Position numbers and translations under genes: made by a program | In this document: piece after piece, positions 40,993 through 50,067 of the stretch | How the letters are laid out: the number at the start of each line of letters is the position of its first letter | How positions within the stretch are numbered: the first letter of the stretch is position 1 | Notes under the pieces: model-generated | What the model was told of the DNA's origin: nothing | Database searches by the model: none | What the model saw: the letters and a program-made list of their open reading frames with translations, nothing else | NCBI RefSeq assembly: GCF_008807375.1 | Contig: NZ_CP043311.1 | Location: 533,501-597,500, forward strand | Direction: 5' to 3' | DNA: 64,000 bases | From: Pseudomonas lalkuanensis | Lineage (GTDB): Bacteria; Pseudomonadota; Gammaproteobacteria; Pseudomonadales; Pseudomonadaceae

Positions 40993-41060
40993 CCCCTCTC
41001 CCCATGGGAGAGGGGCCGGGGGTGAGGGCCCCATCGCCTCACCCTGGCCTTCGGGCCGAA
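40993..41060. repeat. REP-like hairpin element upstream of agtC
   Basis: The arms CCCCTCTCCC (40993-41002) and GGGAGAGGGG (41006-41015) form a perfect 10-bp stem with a CAT loop, followed by GGTGAGGGC and GCCTCACCC and the motif GGCCTTCGGGCC. It fills the gap between agtB and agtC and shares motif units with the element at 42367-42420. Confidence 0.65.
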
Positions 41061-41089
41061 AGTCCAATCCTGTTCCAACGGAGTTCGCC

Positions 41090-42337
41090 ATGGCCACTGC
41101 AGTGCCCCTGAACGAGGTCGCCGGCCCCAGCCTCAAGCAGCGCCTCGCCCGAGCCGAGCGGATGAACCGCCTGAAGTCCCAGGCGCTGATCCTGCCGCTG
41201 CTGATCTTCCTCCTGCTGACCTTCCTGGTGCCCATCGGCGCGCTGCTCTACAAGAGCGTGAACAACCCGGAAGTGGTCGGCTCCATGCCGCGCACCGTCG
41301 ACGCCATTTCCAGCTGGGACGGCAAGGCGCTGCCCGCCGAGCCTGTGTACAAGGCGCTGGCCGAAGACCTGGCCGCAGCGCGCAAGAACCAGACCATCGG
41401 CGATCTTTCCAAGCGCCTGAACATGGAACTGGCCGGCTACCGCAGCCTGATGGCCAAGACCGCCCGCGCCCTGCCGTTCAAGACTGAGCCGGCTTCCTAC
41501 AAGGACGCCCTGGAGAGCCTGGACGAGCGCTGGGGCGACCCGGCCTACTGGCAGGCGATCCGTCGCAATGCCAGTCACCTGACCCCCTATTACCTGCTGG
41601 CCTCCCTCGACCATCGCATCGATGACCTGGGCGAACTGGCCCCGGCCACGCCGGACCAGGCCATCTACCTCGACATCTTCGCCCGCACCTTCTGGATGGG
41701 CGCGGTGATCACCGTCATCTGCCTGCTGCTGGCCTATCCGCTGGCCTACCTGCTGGCCAACCTGCCGACGCGCCAGAGCAACCTGCTGATGATCCTGGTG
41801 CTGCTGCCGTTCTGGACCTCGATCCTGGTGCGCGTCGCCGCCTGGATCGTGTTGCTGCAGTCCGGCGGCCTGATCAACGGCGCGCTGATCAAGCTGGGCC
41901 TGATCGACCAGCCGTTGCAGCTGGTGTTCAACCGTACCGGCGTCTACATCGCCATGGTGCACATCATGCTGCCGTTCATGATCCTGCCGATCTACAGCGT
42001 GATGAAGGGCATCTCCCCCAGCTACATGCGTGCGGCGATTTCCCTCGGCTGCCACCCGTTCGCCAGCTTCTGGCGGGTGTACTTCCCGCAGACCGTGGCC
42101 GGCGTCGGCGCCGGCTGCCTGCTGGTGTTCATCCTGTCCATCGGCTACTACATCACCCCGGCGCTGCTGGGCAGCCCGAACGACCAGATGGTCAGCTACT
42201 TCGTCGCCTTCTTCACCAACACCACCATTAACTGGGGCATGGCCACGGCCCTGGGCGGCATGCTGCTGTTCGCCACCCTGCTGCTCTATGTGGTTTACAC
42301 CTGGCTGGTCGGCGCCGGCCGCCTGCGACTGGGTTAA
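41090..42337 (+). CDS. agtC: ABC transporter permease, AgtC-like
   Basis: A 415-residue PotB-type permease. After a first membrane span (ILPLLIFLLLTFLVPIGALL, about 30-50) a long insert of about 140 residues precedes the remaining spans, so the first periplasmic loop is much larger than in PotB. The EAA loop appears as MRAAISLGCHPFASFWRVYF. The N-terminal cytoplasmic part is LKQRLARAERMNRLKSQ. It lies between two REP-like elements in the agt operon and pairs with agtD. Confidence 0.9.
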   Translation: MATAVPLNEVAGPSLKQRLARAERMNRLKSQALILPLLIFLLLTFLVPIGALLYKSVNNPEVVGSMPRTVDAISSWDGKALPAEPVYKALAEDLAAARKNQTIGDLSKRLNMELAGYRSLMAKTARALPFKTEPASYKDALESLDERWGDPAYWQAIRRNASHLTPYYLLASLDHRIDDLGELAPATPDQAIYLDIFARTFWMGAVITVICLLLAYPLAYLLANLPTRQSNLLMILVLLPFWTSILVRVAAWIVLLQSGGLINGALIKLGLIDQPLQLVFNRTGVYIAMVHIMLPFMILPIYSVMKGISPSYMRAAISLGCHPFASFWRVYFPQTVAGVGAGCLLVFILSIGYYITPALLGSPNDQMVSYFVAFFTNTTINWGMATALGGMLLFATLLLYVVYTWLVGAGRLRLG

Positions 42338-42366
42338 GAGAGCCTCCGAAGGAGGCCGCCCGATCC

Positions 42367-42420
42367 CCCTCTCCCGCTTGCGGGAGAGGGTGGCCCGAAG
42401 GGCCGGGTGAGGGTGAGGTA
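42367..42420. repeat. REP-like hairpin element between agtC and agtD
   Basis: CCCTCTCCCG and CGGGAGAGGG pair around CTTG (42367-42390), followed by GGCCCGAAGGGCC and GGGTGAGGG. The building blocks match those of 40993-41060, so agtC is flanked by related repeats. Confidence 0.65.
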
Positions 42421-42448
42421 ACAAGAAAGATTCTGAGGAGAGAGCTTC

Positions 42449-43276
42449 ATGCTGAGTCCCTACATGTCCCCGGTCGAGCGCCTGTGGTTCTACACCCTGC
42501 GCATCCTCTGCGGCCTGGTGCTGCTGTTCCTGATCCTGCCGGTGCTGGTGATCGTGCCGCTGTCGTTCAACTCCGGCACCTTCCTGGTCTATCCGCTGCA
42601 GGGCTTCTCCCTGCGCTGGTACGCCGACTTCTTCAGCTCGGCGGAGTGGATGCGTTCGCTGACCAACAGCATGATCGTCGCCCCCGCGGCCACCTTGCTG
42701 GCCATGGTCTTCGGCACCCTGGCGTCCATCGGCCTGACCCGTGGCGAGTTTCGCGGCAAGGCGCTGGTGATGAGCCTGCTGATTTCGCCGATGGTGGTGC
42801 CGGTGGTGATCATCGGTGTCGCCAGCTACCTGTTCTTCGCCCCGCTGGGCATGGGCAACAGCTACCTGTCGCTGATCCTGGTGCACGCGGTGCTGGGCGT
42901 GCCCTTCGTGATCATTACGGTGTCGGCCACCCTCCAGGGCTTCAACTACAACCTGGTGCGCGCCGCCGCCAGCCTGGGCGCGCCGCCGCTGACCGCGTTC
43001 TTCAAGGTGACCCTGCCGCTGATCGCGCCGGGGGTGATTTCCGGGGCGTTGTTCGCCTTCGCCACCTCCTTCGACGAAGTGGTGGTGACGCTGTTCCTCG
43101 CCGGACCGGAGCAGGCCACCCTGCCACGGCAGATGTTCAGCGGCATTCGCGAGAACCTCAGCCCGACCATCGCCGCCGCGGCAACCTTGCTGATCGGCTT
43201 CTCCATCGTCCTGCTGCTGGTACTGGAGTGGCTGCGCGGCCGTAGCGAGCGCATGCGCACTTCCATGCCGGAATAA
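42449..43276 (+). CDS. agtD: ABC transporter permease, AgtD-like
   Basis: A 275-residue PotC-type permease with the N-terminal span ILCGLVLLFLILPVLVIVPL, followed by SFNSGTFLVYPLQGFSLRWY, and an EAA-type loop VRAAASLGAPPLTAFFKVTL. It is the last gene of agtABCD; a terminator follows at 43293. Together with agtC it forms the transmembrane channel. Confidence 0.9.
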   Translation: MLSPYMSPVERLWFYTLRILCGLVLLFLILPVLVIVPLSFNSGTFLVYPLQGFSLRWYADFFSSAEWMRSLTNSMIVAPAATLLAMVFGTLASIGLTRGEFRGKALVMSLLISPMVVPVVIIGVASYLFFAPLGMGNSYLSLILVHAVLGVPFVIITVSATLQGFNYNLVRAAASLGAPPLTAFFKVTLPLIAPGVISGALFAFATSFDEVVVTLFLAGPEQATLPRQMFSGIRENLSPTIAAAATLLIGFSIVLLLVLEWLRGRSERMRTSMPE

Positions 43277-43292
43277 ACCTGTCCAACCTTCG

Positions 43293-43327
43293 CCTGCCCG
43301 CGTCCCCGTAGCGGGCAGGTGCTTTTA
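43293..43327 (+). terminator. Terminator of the agt operon
   Basis: The arms CCTGCCCGC (43293-43301) and GCGGGCAGG (43311-43319) form a perfect 9-bp stem with a 9-nt loop, followed by TGCTTTTA. Confidence 0.75.
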
Positions 43328-43416
43328 CCTCCCGCCTCAGTCATCGGTCGAATCCCCGCGCGCCATCCATCCCGGCTACAATTCGCGCCACCGTGATTCC
43401 CCCCCTGAGGTCAGCC

Positions 43417-44085
43417 ATGCAGCCCTTCGCCATCGCACCGTCGATCCTTTCCGCCGATTTCGCCCGCCTGGGCGAGGAAGTGGAGAACGTCCTCGCCGCC
43501 GGCGCCGACATCGTTCACTTCGACGTGATGGACAACCACTACGTGCCCAACCTGACCATCGGCCCGATGGTCTGCTCGGCGCTGCGCAAGTACGGCATCA
43601 CCGCGCCGATCGACGCGCACCTGATGGTCAAGCCGGTGGACCGCATCATCGGCGACTTCATCGAAGCGGGCGCCACCTACATCACCTTCCACCCGGAAGC
43701 GTCCGAGCACATCGACCGCTCCCTGCAACTGATCCGCGACGGTGGCTGCAAGGCCGGCCTGGTGTTCAACCCGGCCACCCCGCTGGATGTGCTCAAGTAC
43801 GTGATGGACAAGGTCGACATGATCCTGCTGATGAGCGTGAACCCCGGCTTCGGCGGGCAGAAGTTCATCCCTGGCACCCTCGACAAGCTGCGCGAGGCCC
43901 GCGCCCTGATCGACGCCTCCGGCCGCGACATCCGCCTGGAGATCGACGGCGGCGTCAACGTGAAGAACATCCGTGAGATCGCTGCGGCGGGTGCCGACAC
44001 CTTCGTCGCCGGTTCGGCCATCTTCAACGCCCCGGACTACGCCGAAGTCATTGCCGCCATGCGCGCCGAACTGGCCCAGGCCTGA
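43417..44085 (+). CDS. rpe: Ribulose-phosphate 3-epimerase
   Basis: A 222-residue TIM-barrel epimerase of the pentose phosphate pathway (ribulose 5-phosphate to xylulose 5-phosphate). The start ATG 43417 with GAGG gives [20 protein letters not shown]. Active-site segments are [48 protein letters not shown] and EIDGGVN. It is one base from gph and upstream of the trp genes, as in many Pseudomonas and other Gammaproteobacteria (rpe-gph-trp). Confidence 0.96.
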   Translation: MQPFAIAPSILSADFARLGEEVENVLAAGADIVHFDVMDNHYVPNLTIGPMVCSALRKYGITAPIDAHLMVKPVDRIIGDFIEAGATYITFHPEASEHIDRSLQLIRDGGCKAGLVFNPATPLDVLKYVMDKVDMILLMSVNPGFGGQKFIPGTLDKLREARALIDASGRDIRLEIDGGVNVKNIREIAAAGADTFVAGSAIFNAPDYAEVIAAMRAELAQA

Positions 44086-44086
44086 T

Positions 44087-44926
44087 ATGGGCACGTTGTA
44101 CCGGCTGTTTGACGGGCGACTGCCACGCCTGGTGATGTTTGACCTGGACGGCACCCTGGTGGACTCGGTGCCGGACCTGGCCGCTGCTGTCGACCGCATG
44201 CTGGTTGCCCTCGGGCGCCCGGCCGCCGGAGTCGAGCAGGTCCGTGAATGGGTTGGCAACGGTGCCCGGGTGCTGGTGCGCCGCGCCCTGGCTGGTGGCC
44301 TTGACCATTCCTCCGTGCACGACAGCGATGCCGAGCGTGGCCTGGAACTGTTCATGGCGGCCTACGCCGAAAGCCATGCGCTGACCACGGTCTATCCAGG
44401 GGTAGCGGAAACCCTCAAGTGGCTGAAGAAGAAAGGCGTGGAATTGGCACTGGTGACCAACAAGCCTGAACGCTTCGTTGCCCCCTTGCTGGACGAAATG
44501 AAGCTTGGCCGTTACTTCTCGCTGATCATCGGTGGCGACACCCTGCCGCAGCAGAAGCCGGACCCGGCCGCGCTGCTCCACGTGATGCACATCACCGGGG
44601 TCAGTCGCAGCGAAGCGCTGTTCGTCGGTGACTCGCGCAACGACGTGCTCGCTGCCAAGGCCGCCGGGGTGAAATGCGTGGCGCTGAGCTACGGTTACAA
44701 CCACGGCCGGCCCATTGCCGAGGAAGAGCCGGCCCTCGTGGTGGATGACCTGCGTGAGCTGCTTCCGGGAGGTTGCGCCGCCCACGGCGCTGCGCTAATG
44801 TCGCCGGACCCCTCCGACAATCCGCCTCAACGAGACAGAAACGTGGTGGTTTCCAGCAAGCATCGGCTCACACGAGCCGGAATGAGCATCATCAAGGCTA
44901 TCGCCCGTTGGCGCTGGCGCGCCTGA
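44087..44926 (+). CDS. gph: Phosphoglycolate phosphatase Gph, C-terminus containing a trp-leader-like sequence
   Basis: A 279-residue HAD phosphatase that removes 2-phosphoglycolate formed in DNA repair. Motif I is [12 protein letters not shown] (about 18-29), motif [10 protein letters not shown], motif [14 protein letters not shown] and [15 protein letters not shown]. The start ATG 44087 follows the rpe stop by one base and has little ribosome-binding site of its own. After the HAD core ([10 protein letters not shown]) there is an extra tail of about 50 residues, mostly polar, ending [14 protein letters not shown]. That end has two closely spaced Trp codons and shares its stop with the candidate trpE leader peptide. 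Confidence 0.93.
   Translation: MGTLYRLFDGRLPRLVMFDLDGTLVDSVPDLAAAVDRMLVALGRPAAGVEQVREWVGNGARVLVRRALAGGLDHSSVHDSDAERGLELFMAAYAESHALTTVYPGVAETLKWLKKKGVELALVTNKPERFVAPLLDEMKLGRYFSLIIGGDTLPQQKPDPAALLHVMHITGVSRSEALFVGDSRNDVLAAKAAGVKCVALSYGYNHGRPIAEEEPALVVDDLRELLPGGCAAHGAALMSPDPSDNPPQRDRNVVVSSKHRLTRAGMSIIKAIARWRWRA
44882..44926 (+). CDS. Candidate trpE leader peptide (trpL), in frame with the end of gph
   Basis: A 14-codon frame [14 protein letters not shown] with TGG codons at 44909-44911 and 44915-44917, ending 94 bp before trpE. It is in the same frame as gph and uses the same stop codon, so it may be translated only as the tail of Gph, or separately from ATG 44882 (weak GAG ribosome-binding site). 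Trp codons just before competing hairpins fit an attenuator leader. Attenuation of trpE has been reported in P. putida; this exact arrangement is inference. Confidence 0.5.
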   Translation: MSIIKAIARWRWRA

Positions 44927-45002
44927 ATTCATTCTGGCCGGATGCTCCGGCGCGCTTGCTTGCACACCGACGTTTTCATCTCCAGGAGCCCCACGGGGCT
45001 CC
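44916..45002 (+). promoter_or_regulatory. Candidate trpE attenuator region
   Basis: GGCGCGCC (44916-44923), overlapping the second Trp codon, can pair with GGCGCGCT (44949-44956). That pairing excludes the perfect hairpin GCCGGATGCTCCGGC (44937-44951). A third strong hairpin GGAGCCCCACGGGGCTCC (44985-45002) lies just before the trpE ribosome-binding site; it lacks a T run, so it may act on translation or with Rho rather than as an intrinsic terminator. Confidence 0.4.
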
Positions 45003-45020
45003 CCGCCCACGAGGCTGATC

Positions 45021-46508
45021 ATGACCCGCGAAGAATTCCTGCGTTTGGCCGCCGAAGGCTATAACCGCATTCCGCTTGCGTTCGAGACACTGGCGGATTT
45101 CGACACCCCCCTGTCCCTCTACCTGAAGCTCGCCGATACGCCGTATTCCTACCTCCTGGAATCCGTGCAGGGCGGCGAGAAGTGGGGCCGTTACTCGATC
45201 ATCGGCCTGCAGAGCCGCACCGTGCTGCGTGCCTACGGCCTGAAGGTCAGCGTCAGCGTCGACGACGCCGAAGTGGAGTCCCACGACTGCGAAGATCCGC
45301 TGGCATTCGTCGAAGACTTCAAGGAGCGCTACCAGGTGGCTCCGATTGCCGGCCTGCCGCGCTTCAACGGCGGCCTGGTGGGTTACTTCGGCTATGACTG
45401 CGTGCGTTACGTCGAGAAGCGCCTGGCCAACTGCCCGAACCCCGATCCGCTGGGTACCCCGGATATCCTGCTGATGGTCTCGGACGCGGTGATCGTCTTC
45501 GACAACCTGGCGGGCAAGCTGCACGCCATCGTCCTGGTCGACCCGAGCCAGCCGGACGCCTACGAGCAGGGCCAGGCGCGCCTCATGGAAATCCGCCAGA
45601 AACTGCGCCAGCCGGTCGTGCCGCGCCTCGGTGTGGACCCGAGCCTGCCGGCGGGCGGCGAGCCGGAGTTCCGCTCCAGCTTCACTCGCGATGACTACGA
45701 GCAGGCGGTGCGGGAAATCAAGGAATACATCCTGGCCGGCGATTGCATGCAGGTGGTGATTTCCCAGCGCATGTCGATCCCCTTCAAGGCCGCTCCCATC
45801 GATCTCTATCGCGCCCTGCGCTGCTTCAACCCCACCCCCTACATGTACTTCTTCAACTTTGGCGACTTCCACGTAGTGGGCAGCTCGCCGGAGGTGCTGG
45901 TGCGTGTCGAGGATGGCCTGGTCACCGTGCGCCCGATCGCCGGCACCCGCCCCCGTGGCGCGACCGAGGAAGCCGACCGCGCGCTGGAGGAGGACCTGCT
46001 CTCCGACGCCAAGGAGCTCGCCGAGCACCTGATGCTGATCGACCTCGGCCGCAATGACGTCGGCCGTGTTTCCAGCACCGGTTCGGTGAAGGTCACCGAG
46101 AAGATGGTGATCGAGCGTTACTCCAACGTGATGCACATCGTTTCCAACGTCACCGGCCAGCTCAAGGAAGGCGTCTCCGCCATGTCGGCACTGCGCGCCA
46201 TCCTGCCGGCCGGGACCCTCTCCGGCGCACCGAAGATCCGCGCCATGGAAATCATCGACGACCTCGAACCGGTCAAGCGTGGCGTCTACGGCGGCGCCGT
46301 GGGCTACCTGGCCTGGAACGGCAACATGGATACGGCCATCGCGATCCGCACGGCGGTCATCAAGGACGGCGAACTGCACGTACAGGCCGGCGCTGGCATC
46401 GTCGCCGACTCGGTTCCGGCGCTGGAATGGGAAGAGACGCTGAACAAGCGCCGCGCCATGTTCCGTGCCGTGGCCCTTGCCGAACAGACCGCCAAGACCG
46501 ACGCCTGA
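45021..46508 (+). CDS. trpE: Anthranilate synthase component I
   Basis: A 495-residue chorismate-using enzyme, first step of Trp synthesis. It begins [20 protein letters not shown], with the feedback-site region [20 protein letters not shown] (about 45-64) that includes the Trp-binding LLES motif. Chorismate-binding motifs are [30 protein letters not shown] and [16 protein letters not shown]. The GAGG ribosome-binding site follows hairpins that may regulate it. It is followed after 10 bp by trpG, so the two subunits are cotranscribed. Confidence 0.97.
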   Translation: MTREEFLRLAAEGYNRIPLAFETLADFDTPLSLYLKLADTPYSYLLESVQGGEKWGRYSIIGLQSRTVLRAYGLKVSVSVDDAEVESHDCEDPLAFVEDFKERYQVAPIAGLPRFNGGLVGYFGYDCVRYVEKRLANCPNPDPLGTPDILLMVSDAVIVFDNLAGKLHAIVLVDPSQPDAYEQGQARLMEIRQKLRQPVVPRLGVDPSLPAGGEPEFRSSFTRDDYEQAVREIKEYILAGDCMQVVISQRMSIPFKAAPIDLYRALRCFNPTPYMYFFNFGDFHVVGSSPEVLVRVEDGLVTVRPIAGTRPRGATEEADRALEEDLLSDAKELAEHLMLIDLGRNDVGRVSSTGSVKVTEKMVIERYSNVMHIVSNVTGQLKEGVSAMSALRAILPAGTLSGAPKIRAMEIIDDLEPVKRGVYGGAVGYLAWNGNMDTAIAIRTAVIKDGELHVQAGAGIVADSVPALEWEETLNKRRAMFRAVALAEQTAKTDA

Positions 46509-46518
46509 GGATTGCACC

Positions 46519-47112
46519 ATGCTGCTGATGATCGACAACTACGATTCCTTTACCTACAACGTGGTGCAGTACCTCGGCGAGCTGGGCGCGGACGTGCACG
46601 TGATTCGCAACGACGAGCTCTCCATCGCCGAGATCGAGGCGCTGCAACCTGAGCGCATCGTGGTCTCCCCTGGTCCCTGTACGCCCAACGAGGCTGGCGT
46701 GTCGCTGGAAGTGATCCGTCACTTCGCCGGCAAGCTGCCGATCCTCGGCGTGTGCCTGGGTCACCAGAGCATCGGCCAGGCTTTCGGCGGTGACGTGGTG
46801 CGCGCACGCCAGGCCATGCACGGCAAGACCAGCCCGGTGTTCCACAAGGACCAGGGCGTGTTCGAAGGCCTGAACCACCCGCTGACCGTCACCCGCTACC
46901 ACTCCCTGGTGGTGAAGCTGGAAACCCTGCCCGAAGAGCTGGAAGTCACCGCCTGGACCCAGCATGCCGACGGCTCGGTGGACGAAATCATGGGGCTGCG
47001 TCACAAGACGCTGAACATCGAGGGTGTGCAATTCCATCCGGAGTCCATCCTTACCGAGCAAGGCCATGAACTGCTGGCCAACTTCCTCAAGCAGACCGGT
47101 GGAGTGCGCTGA
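46519..47112 (+). CDS. trpG: Anthranilate synthase component II (glutamine amidotransferase)
   Basis: A 197-residue class I glutamine amidotransferase that supplies ammonia to TrpE. The start ATG 46519 gives [20 protein letters not shown]; the nucleophile is in [17 protein letters not shown] (Cys about residue 79), and the catalytic His-Glu in [13 protein letters not shown]. It lies 10 bp after trpE, whereas in PAO1 these genes are separated by the R/F pyocin locus. One-base overlap with trpD (TGATG). Confidence 0.96.
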   Translation: MLLMIDNYDSFTYNVVQYLGELGADVHVIRNDELSIAEIEALQPERIVVSPGPCTPNEAGVSLEVIRHFAGKLPILGVCLGHQSIGQAFGGDVVRARQAMHGKTSPVFHKDQGVFEGLNHPLTVTRYHSLVVKLETLPEELEVTAWTQHADGSVDEIMGLRHKTLNIEGVQFHPESILTEQGHELLANFLKQTGGVR

Positions 47113-48161
47113 TGGACATCAAGGAAGCCCTGAACCGTGTGGTCAACCAGTTGGACCTGACCACCGAAGAAATGCAGGACGTGATGCGCCTGATCATGAC
47201 CGGTCAGTGCACCGACGCCCAGATCGGCGCCTTCCTCATGGGCATGCGCATGAAGAGCGAGACCATCGAAGAGATCGTCGGTGCGGTGTCGGTCATGCGT
47301 GAGTTGGCTACCCGCGTCGAGCTCTCCACGCTCGATCACGTGGTCGACGTGGTCGGCACCGGTGGTGATGGCGCGAATATCTTCAACGTCTCCTCAGCAG
47401 CCACCTTCGTGGTCGCCGCGGCGGGCGGCAAGGTGGCCAAGCACGGCAACCGCGCGGTGTCCGGCAAGACCGGCAGCGCCGATGTGCTGGAAGCCGCCGG
47501 TATCTACCTCGACCTCAAGCCGGAACAGGTGGCGCGCTGCATAGAAAGCATCGGCGTGGGCTTCATGTTCGCCCAGGTTCACCACAAGGCGATGAAATAC
47601 GCCGCCGGTCCGCGCCGCGAACTGGGGCTGCGCACCCTGTTCAACATGCTCGGCCCGCTTACGAATCCGGCCGGAGTGAAGCGCCAGGTGGTCGGCGTGT
47701 TCAGCCAGGCGCTGTGCCGCCCGCTGGCCGAAGTGCTCAAGCGCCTGGGTAGCGAGCACATCCTGGTCGTGCATTCCCGTGATGGCCTCGACGAGGTGAG
47801 CCTCGCCGCGCCGACCCATGTCGCCGAACTGAAGGACGGCGAAGTCACCGAGTACCAGATCCAGCCCGAGGACTTCGGCATCAAGAGCCAGAGCCTGATC
47901 GGCCTGACTGTCGGCAGCCCGCAGGAGTCGCTCGAACTGATCCGCGACGCCCTGGGCAAGCGCAAGACCGAGAATGGCCAGAAGGCCGCCGACATGATCG
48001 TGCTGAACGCCGGGGCGGCCCTCTATGCCGCCGACCTGGCTTCCAGCCTGAAAGAAGGTGTACGCCTGGCGCAGGACGCCCTGCACACTGGCCTCGCCCG
48101 CGAGAAACTGGACGAGCTGGCCTCCTTTACCGCGGTGTTCCGAGTGGAGAATGAAGCGTGA
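47112..48161 (+). CDS. trpD: Anthranilate phosphoribosyltransferase
   Basis: A 349-residue enzyme that attaches phosphoribose to anthranilate. PRPP-binding motifs are [20 protein letters not shown] (about 80-100) and [21 protein letters not shown], then [11 protein letters not shown]. It overlaps trpG by one base and trpC by 4 bp, so trpG-trpD-trpC are tightly coupled. Confidence 0.97.
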   Translation: MDIKEALNRVVNQLDLTTEEMQDVMRLIMTGQCTDAQIGAFLMGMRMKSETIEEIVGAVSVMRELATRVELSTLDHVVDVVGTGGDGANIFNVSSAATFVVAAAGGKVAKHGNRAVSGKTGSADVLEAAGIYLDLKPEQVARCIESIGVGFMFAQVHHKAMKYAAGPRRELGLRTLFNMLGPLTNPAGVKRQVVGVFSQALCRPLAEVLKRLGSEHILVVHSRDGLDEVSLAAPTHVAELKDGEVTEYQIQPEDFGIKSQSLIGLTVGSPQESLELIRDALGKRKTENGQKAADMIVLNAGAALYAADLASSLKEGVRLAQDALHTGLAREKLDELASFTAVFRVENEA

Positions 48162-48994
48162 GCATCCCAACCGTTCTTGAGAAGATCCTGGCGCGCAAGG
48201 CCGAGGAAGTGGCCGCCTGCCGTGCACGCGTTTCCCAGTCTGAAATCGAGGCGCTGGCGCGTGCCGCCGATGCGCCCCGTGGTTTCGCCCGAGCCCTGCT
48301 GGAGCGTGCCGAGCGCCACGAACCGGCGGTAATTGCGGAGGTGAAGAAGGCGTCCCCAAGCAAGGGCGTGCTGCGCGAGAACTTCGTTCCTGCGCAGATC
48401 GCCAGGAGCTACGAGGCTGGCGGTGCAGCCTGCCTCTCGGTGCTGACCGACGTGGACTTCTTCCAGGGCGCCGACGCCTACCTGCAGGAAGCTCGCGCAG
48501 CCTGCTCGCTGCCGGTGATCCGCAAGGACTTCATGATCGACCCCTACCAGGTGGTCGAGGCCCGTGCCATTGGCGCCGACTGCATCCTGCTGATCGTCTC
48601 CGCCCTGGAAGACAGCCGCATGAAGGAGCTGGCCGCGACCGCCAAGGATGTCGGTCTCGACGTGCTGGTGGAAGTGCATGACGCAGCAGAACTGGACCGC
48701 GCACTGAACTGCCTGGACACGCCGCTGGTGGGCATCAACAACCGCAACCTGCACACCTTCGAGGTGAGCCTGGAAACCACCCTTGACCTGCTGCCGCGCA
48801 TCCCGCGCGACCGGCTGGTGGTAACCGAGAGCGGAATCCTCAACCGTGCCGATGTGGAGCTGATGGAAGTCAGCGGCGTATACGCTTTCCTGGTGGGCGA
48901 GGCCTTCATGCGCGCCGAAGAGCCGGGCACCGAACTGGGCCGACTGTTCTTCCCCGAGCGCAACCGCGTGGTGGCAGGCATCGATCCGGACTGA
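48158..48994 (+). CDS. trpC: Indole-3-glycerol phosphate synthase
   Basis: A 278-residue TIM-barrel enzyme that closes the indole ring. It starts [20 protein letters not shown], with catalytic [41 protein letters not shown] and [14 protein letters not shown]. Last gene of the trp cluster, ending in the 18-bp terminator stem at 49011. Confidence 0.97.
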   Translation: MSIPTVLEKILARKAEEVAACRARVSQSEIEALARAADAPRGFARALLERAERHEPAVIAEVKKASPSKGVLRENFVPAQIARSYEAGGAACLSVLTDVDFFQGADAYLQEARAACSLPVIRKDFMIDPYQVVEARAIGADCILLIVSALEDSRMKELAATAKDVGLDVLVEVHDAAELDRALNCLDTPLVGINNRNLHTFEVSLETTLDLLPRIPRDRLVVTESGILNRADVELMEVSGVYAFLVGEAFMRAEEPGTELGRLFFPERNRVVAGIDPD

Positions 48995-49010
48995 TCCGGC
49001 GCTGACCTCC

Positions 49011-49050
49011 AGACATGAAAAAGCCGGCTTGCGCCGGCTTTTTCATGTCT
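49011..49050. terminator. Strong bidirectional terminator between trpC and vfr
   Basis: A perfect 18-bp stem with loop TTGC: left arm AGACATGAAAAAGCCGGC, right arm GCCGGCTTTTTCATGTCT. It has A and T runs on both sides of the GC core and so can end transcription of trpC (plus) and of vfr read-through (minus). Six bases later begins the palindromic element at 49057. Confidence 0.85.
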
Positions 49051-49056
49051 GTTGGA

Positions 49057-49197
49057 AGAACCTGTTTTCGATCTTGCTAGCTAGCGCCATGCAAGGCAAA
49101 AGTTGGCGAGGAAGCGGAGTTTACAGCTGTAAATGAGCATTCCGAGTCTACTTTTAACGCAGCAGGGCCGACGCGTAGCTGATCGTGAACAGGTTCT
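49057..49197. mobile_element. 141-bp MITE-like palindromic element at the end of vfr
   Basis: The outer ends are inverted repeats: AGAACCTGTTTTCGATC (49057-49073) and, on the other strand, AGAACCTGTTCACGATC (49197-49181), 15 of 17 matching. The centre is the perfect palindrome TTTACAGCTGTAAA (49120-49133), located at the exact midpoint, with AAAAGT and complementary ACTTTT blocks matching in between. It has no coding capacity and no obvious target duplication. Its right end supplies the last base of the vfr stop codon. It probably moved by a transposase encoded elsewhere, or is a structural repeat. Confidence 0.6.
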
Positions 49198-49841
49198 CAG
49201 CGGGTGCCGAAGACCACCATCGTCTTACCCTTCACATGCACCAGGCCTTGTTCTTCCAGGCTTTTGAGCACGCGACCGACCATCTCGCGCGAGCAGCCAA
49301 CGATCCGGCCAATTTCCTGACGGGTGATCTTTATCTGCATGCCGTCGGGATGGGTCATGGCGTCGGGTTGCTTGCACAGGTCGAGCAGGGTACGCGCCAC
49401 GCGGCCGGTCACGTCGAGGAAGGCCAGGTCGCCCACCTTGCGTGTGGTGTTGCGCAGGCGGTCGGCCATCTGGCTGCCCAGGGCGTAGAGGATTTCGGGG
49501 TCCTGCTGGGTGAGTTCGCGGAACTTGGCGTAGCTCAGCTCCGCCACTTCGCACTCCGTCTTGGCGCGGACCCAGGCGCTGCGTTCCTTTTCTGAGCCTT
49601 CCTTTTCGAACAGGCCCATCTCGCCGAAGAAGTCACCGGCATTGAGGTAGGCAATGATCATTTCCCGGCCATCGTCATCCTCGATCAGGATGGTGACGGA
49701 GCCCTTGATGATGAAGAAGAGAGTTTCGCAGCGATCGCCCGCATAGATGATGGTGCTCTTGGCCGTGTAGCGGCGGCGGTGACAATGTGCGAGTAGTTTG
49801 TCCAGGCTCTTTATTTTTGGTGTAAGGGTAATTGCGACCAT
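49197..49841 (-). CDS. vfr: cAMP-binding virulence regulator Vfr (CRP family)
   Basis: A 214-residue CRP homologue, same length as in P. aeruginosa. The start ATG 49841 gives [20 protein letters not shown]. The cAMP pocket is [14 protein letters not shown], followed by [19 protein letters not shown], and the HTH contains [20 protein letters not shown]. It controls type IV pili, quorum sensing, toxins and secretion in response to cAMP. The C-terminus ends KTMVVFGTR, and the stop codon abuts the palindromic element at 49057-49197. Confidence 0.95.
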   Translation of the reverse strand: MVAITLTPKIKSLDKLLAHCHRRRYTAKSTIIYAGDRCETLFFIIKGSVTILIEDDDGREMIIAYLNAGDFFGEMGLFEKEGSEKERSAWVRAKTECEVAELSYAKFRELTQQDPEILYALGSQMADRLRNTTRKVGDLAFLDVTGRVARTLLDLCKQPDAMTHPDGMQIKITRQEIGRIVGCSREMVGRVLKSLEEQGLVHVKGKTMVVFGTR

Positions 49842-50067
49842 GCCCGAGTCCCGAAAAAGAGAAGGTAAGCCTTTGTCCAACAGGCAATTTTCTAATAGTT
49901 GTCCGGCCAAGTGTGCCAGTAATCCGGCGCCAGCTTAACAGACGTCCCTGATTCGACAACGTGATTTTGCGACGCACCTAACACCCGTCCGGGAACTATT
50001 TGAGGCCCGGAATGGAAAATGCGCTGTGATAAGCTACCGGACCTTTTTTCAAGCGGAGTTTCAGGTG

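Noticed and set aside
44985..45002. Hairpin before trpE as a classical intrinsic terminator.
   Set aside because: The stem is strong but no T run follows, so it was kept only as a possible regulatory structure.
49842..50067. A cAMP-receptor site for vfr autoregulation upstream of vfr.
   Set aside because: A TGTGA half-site occurs at about 50034 but no matching TCACA half at the right spacing was found.
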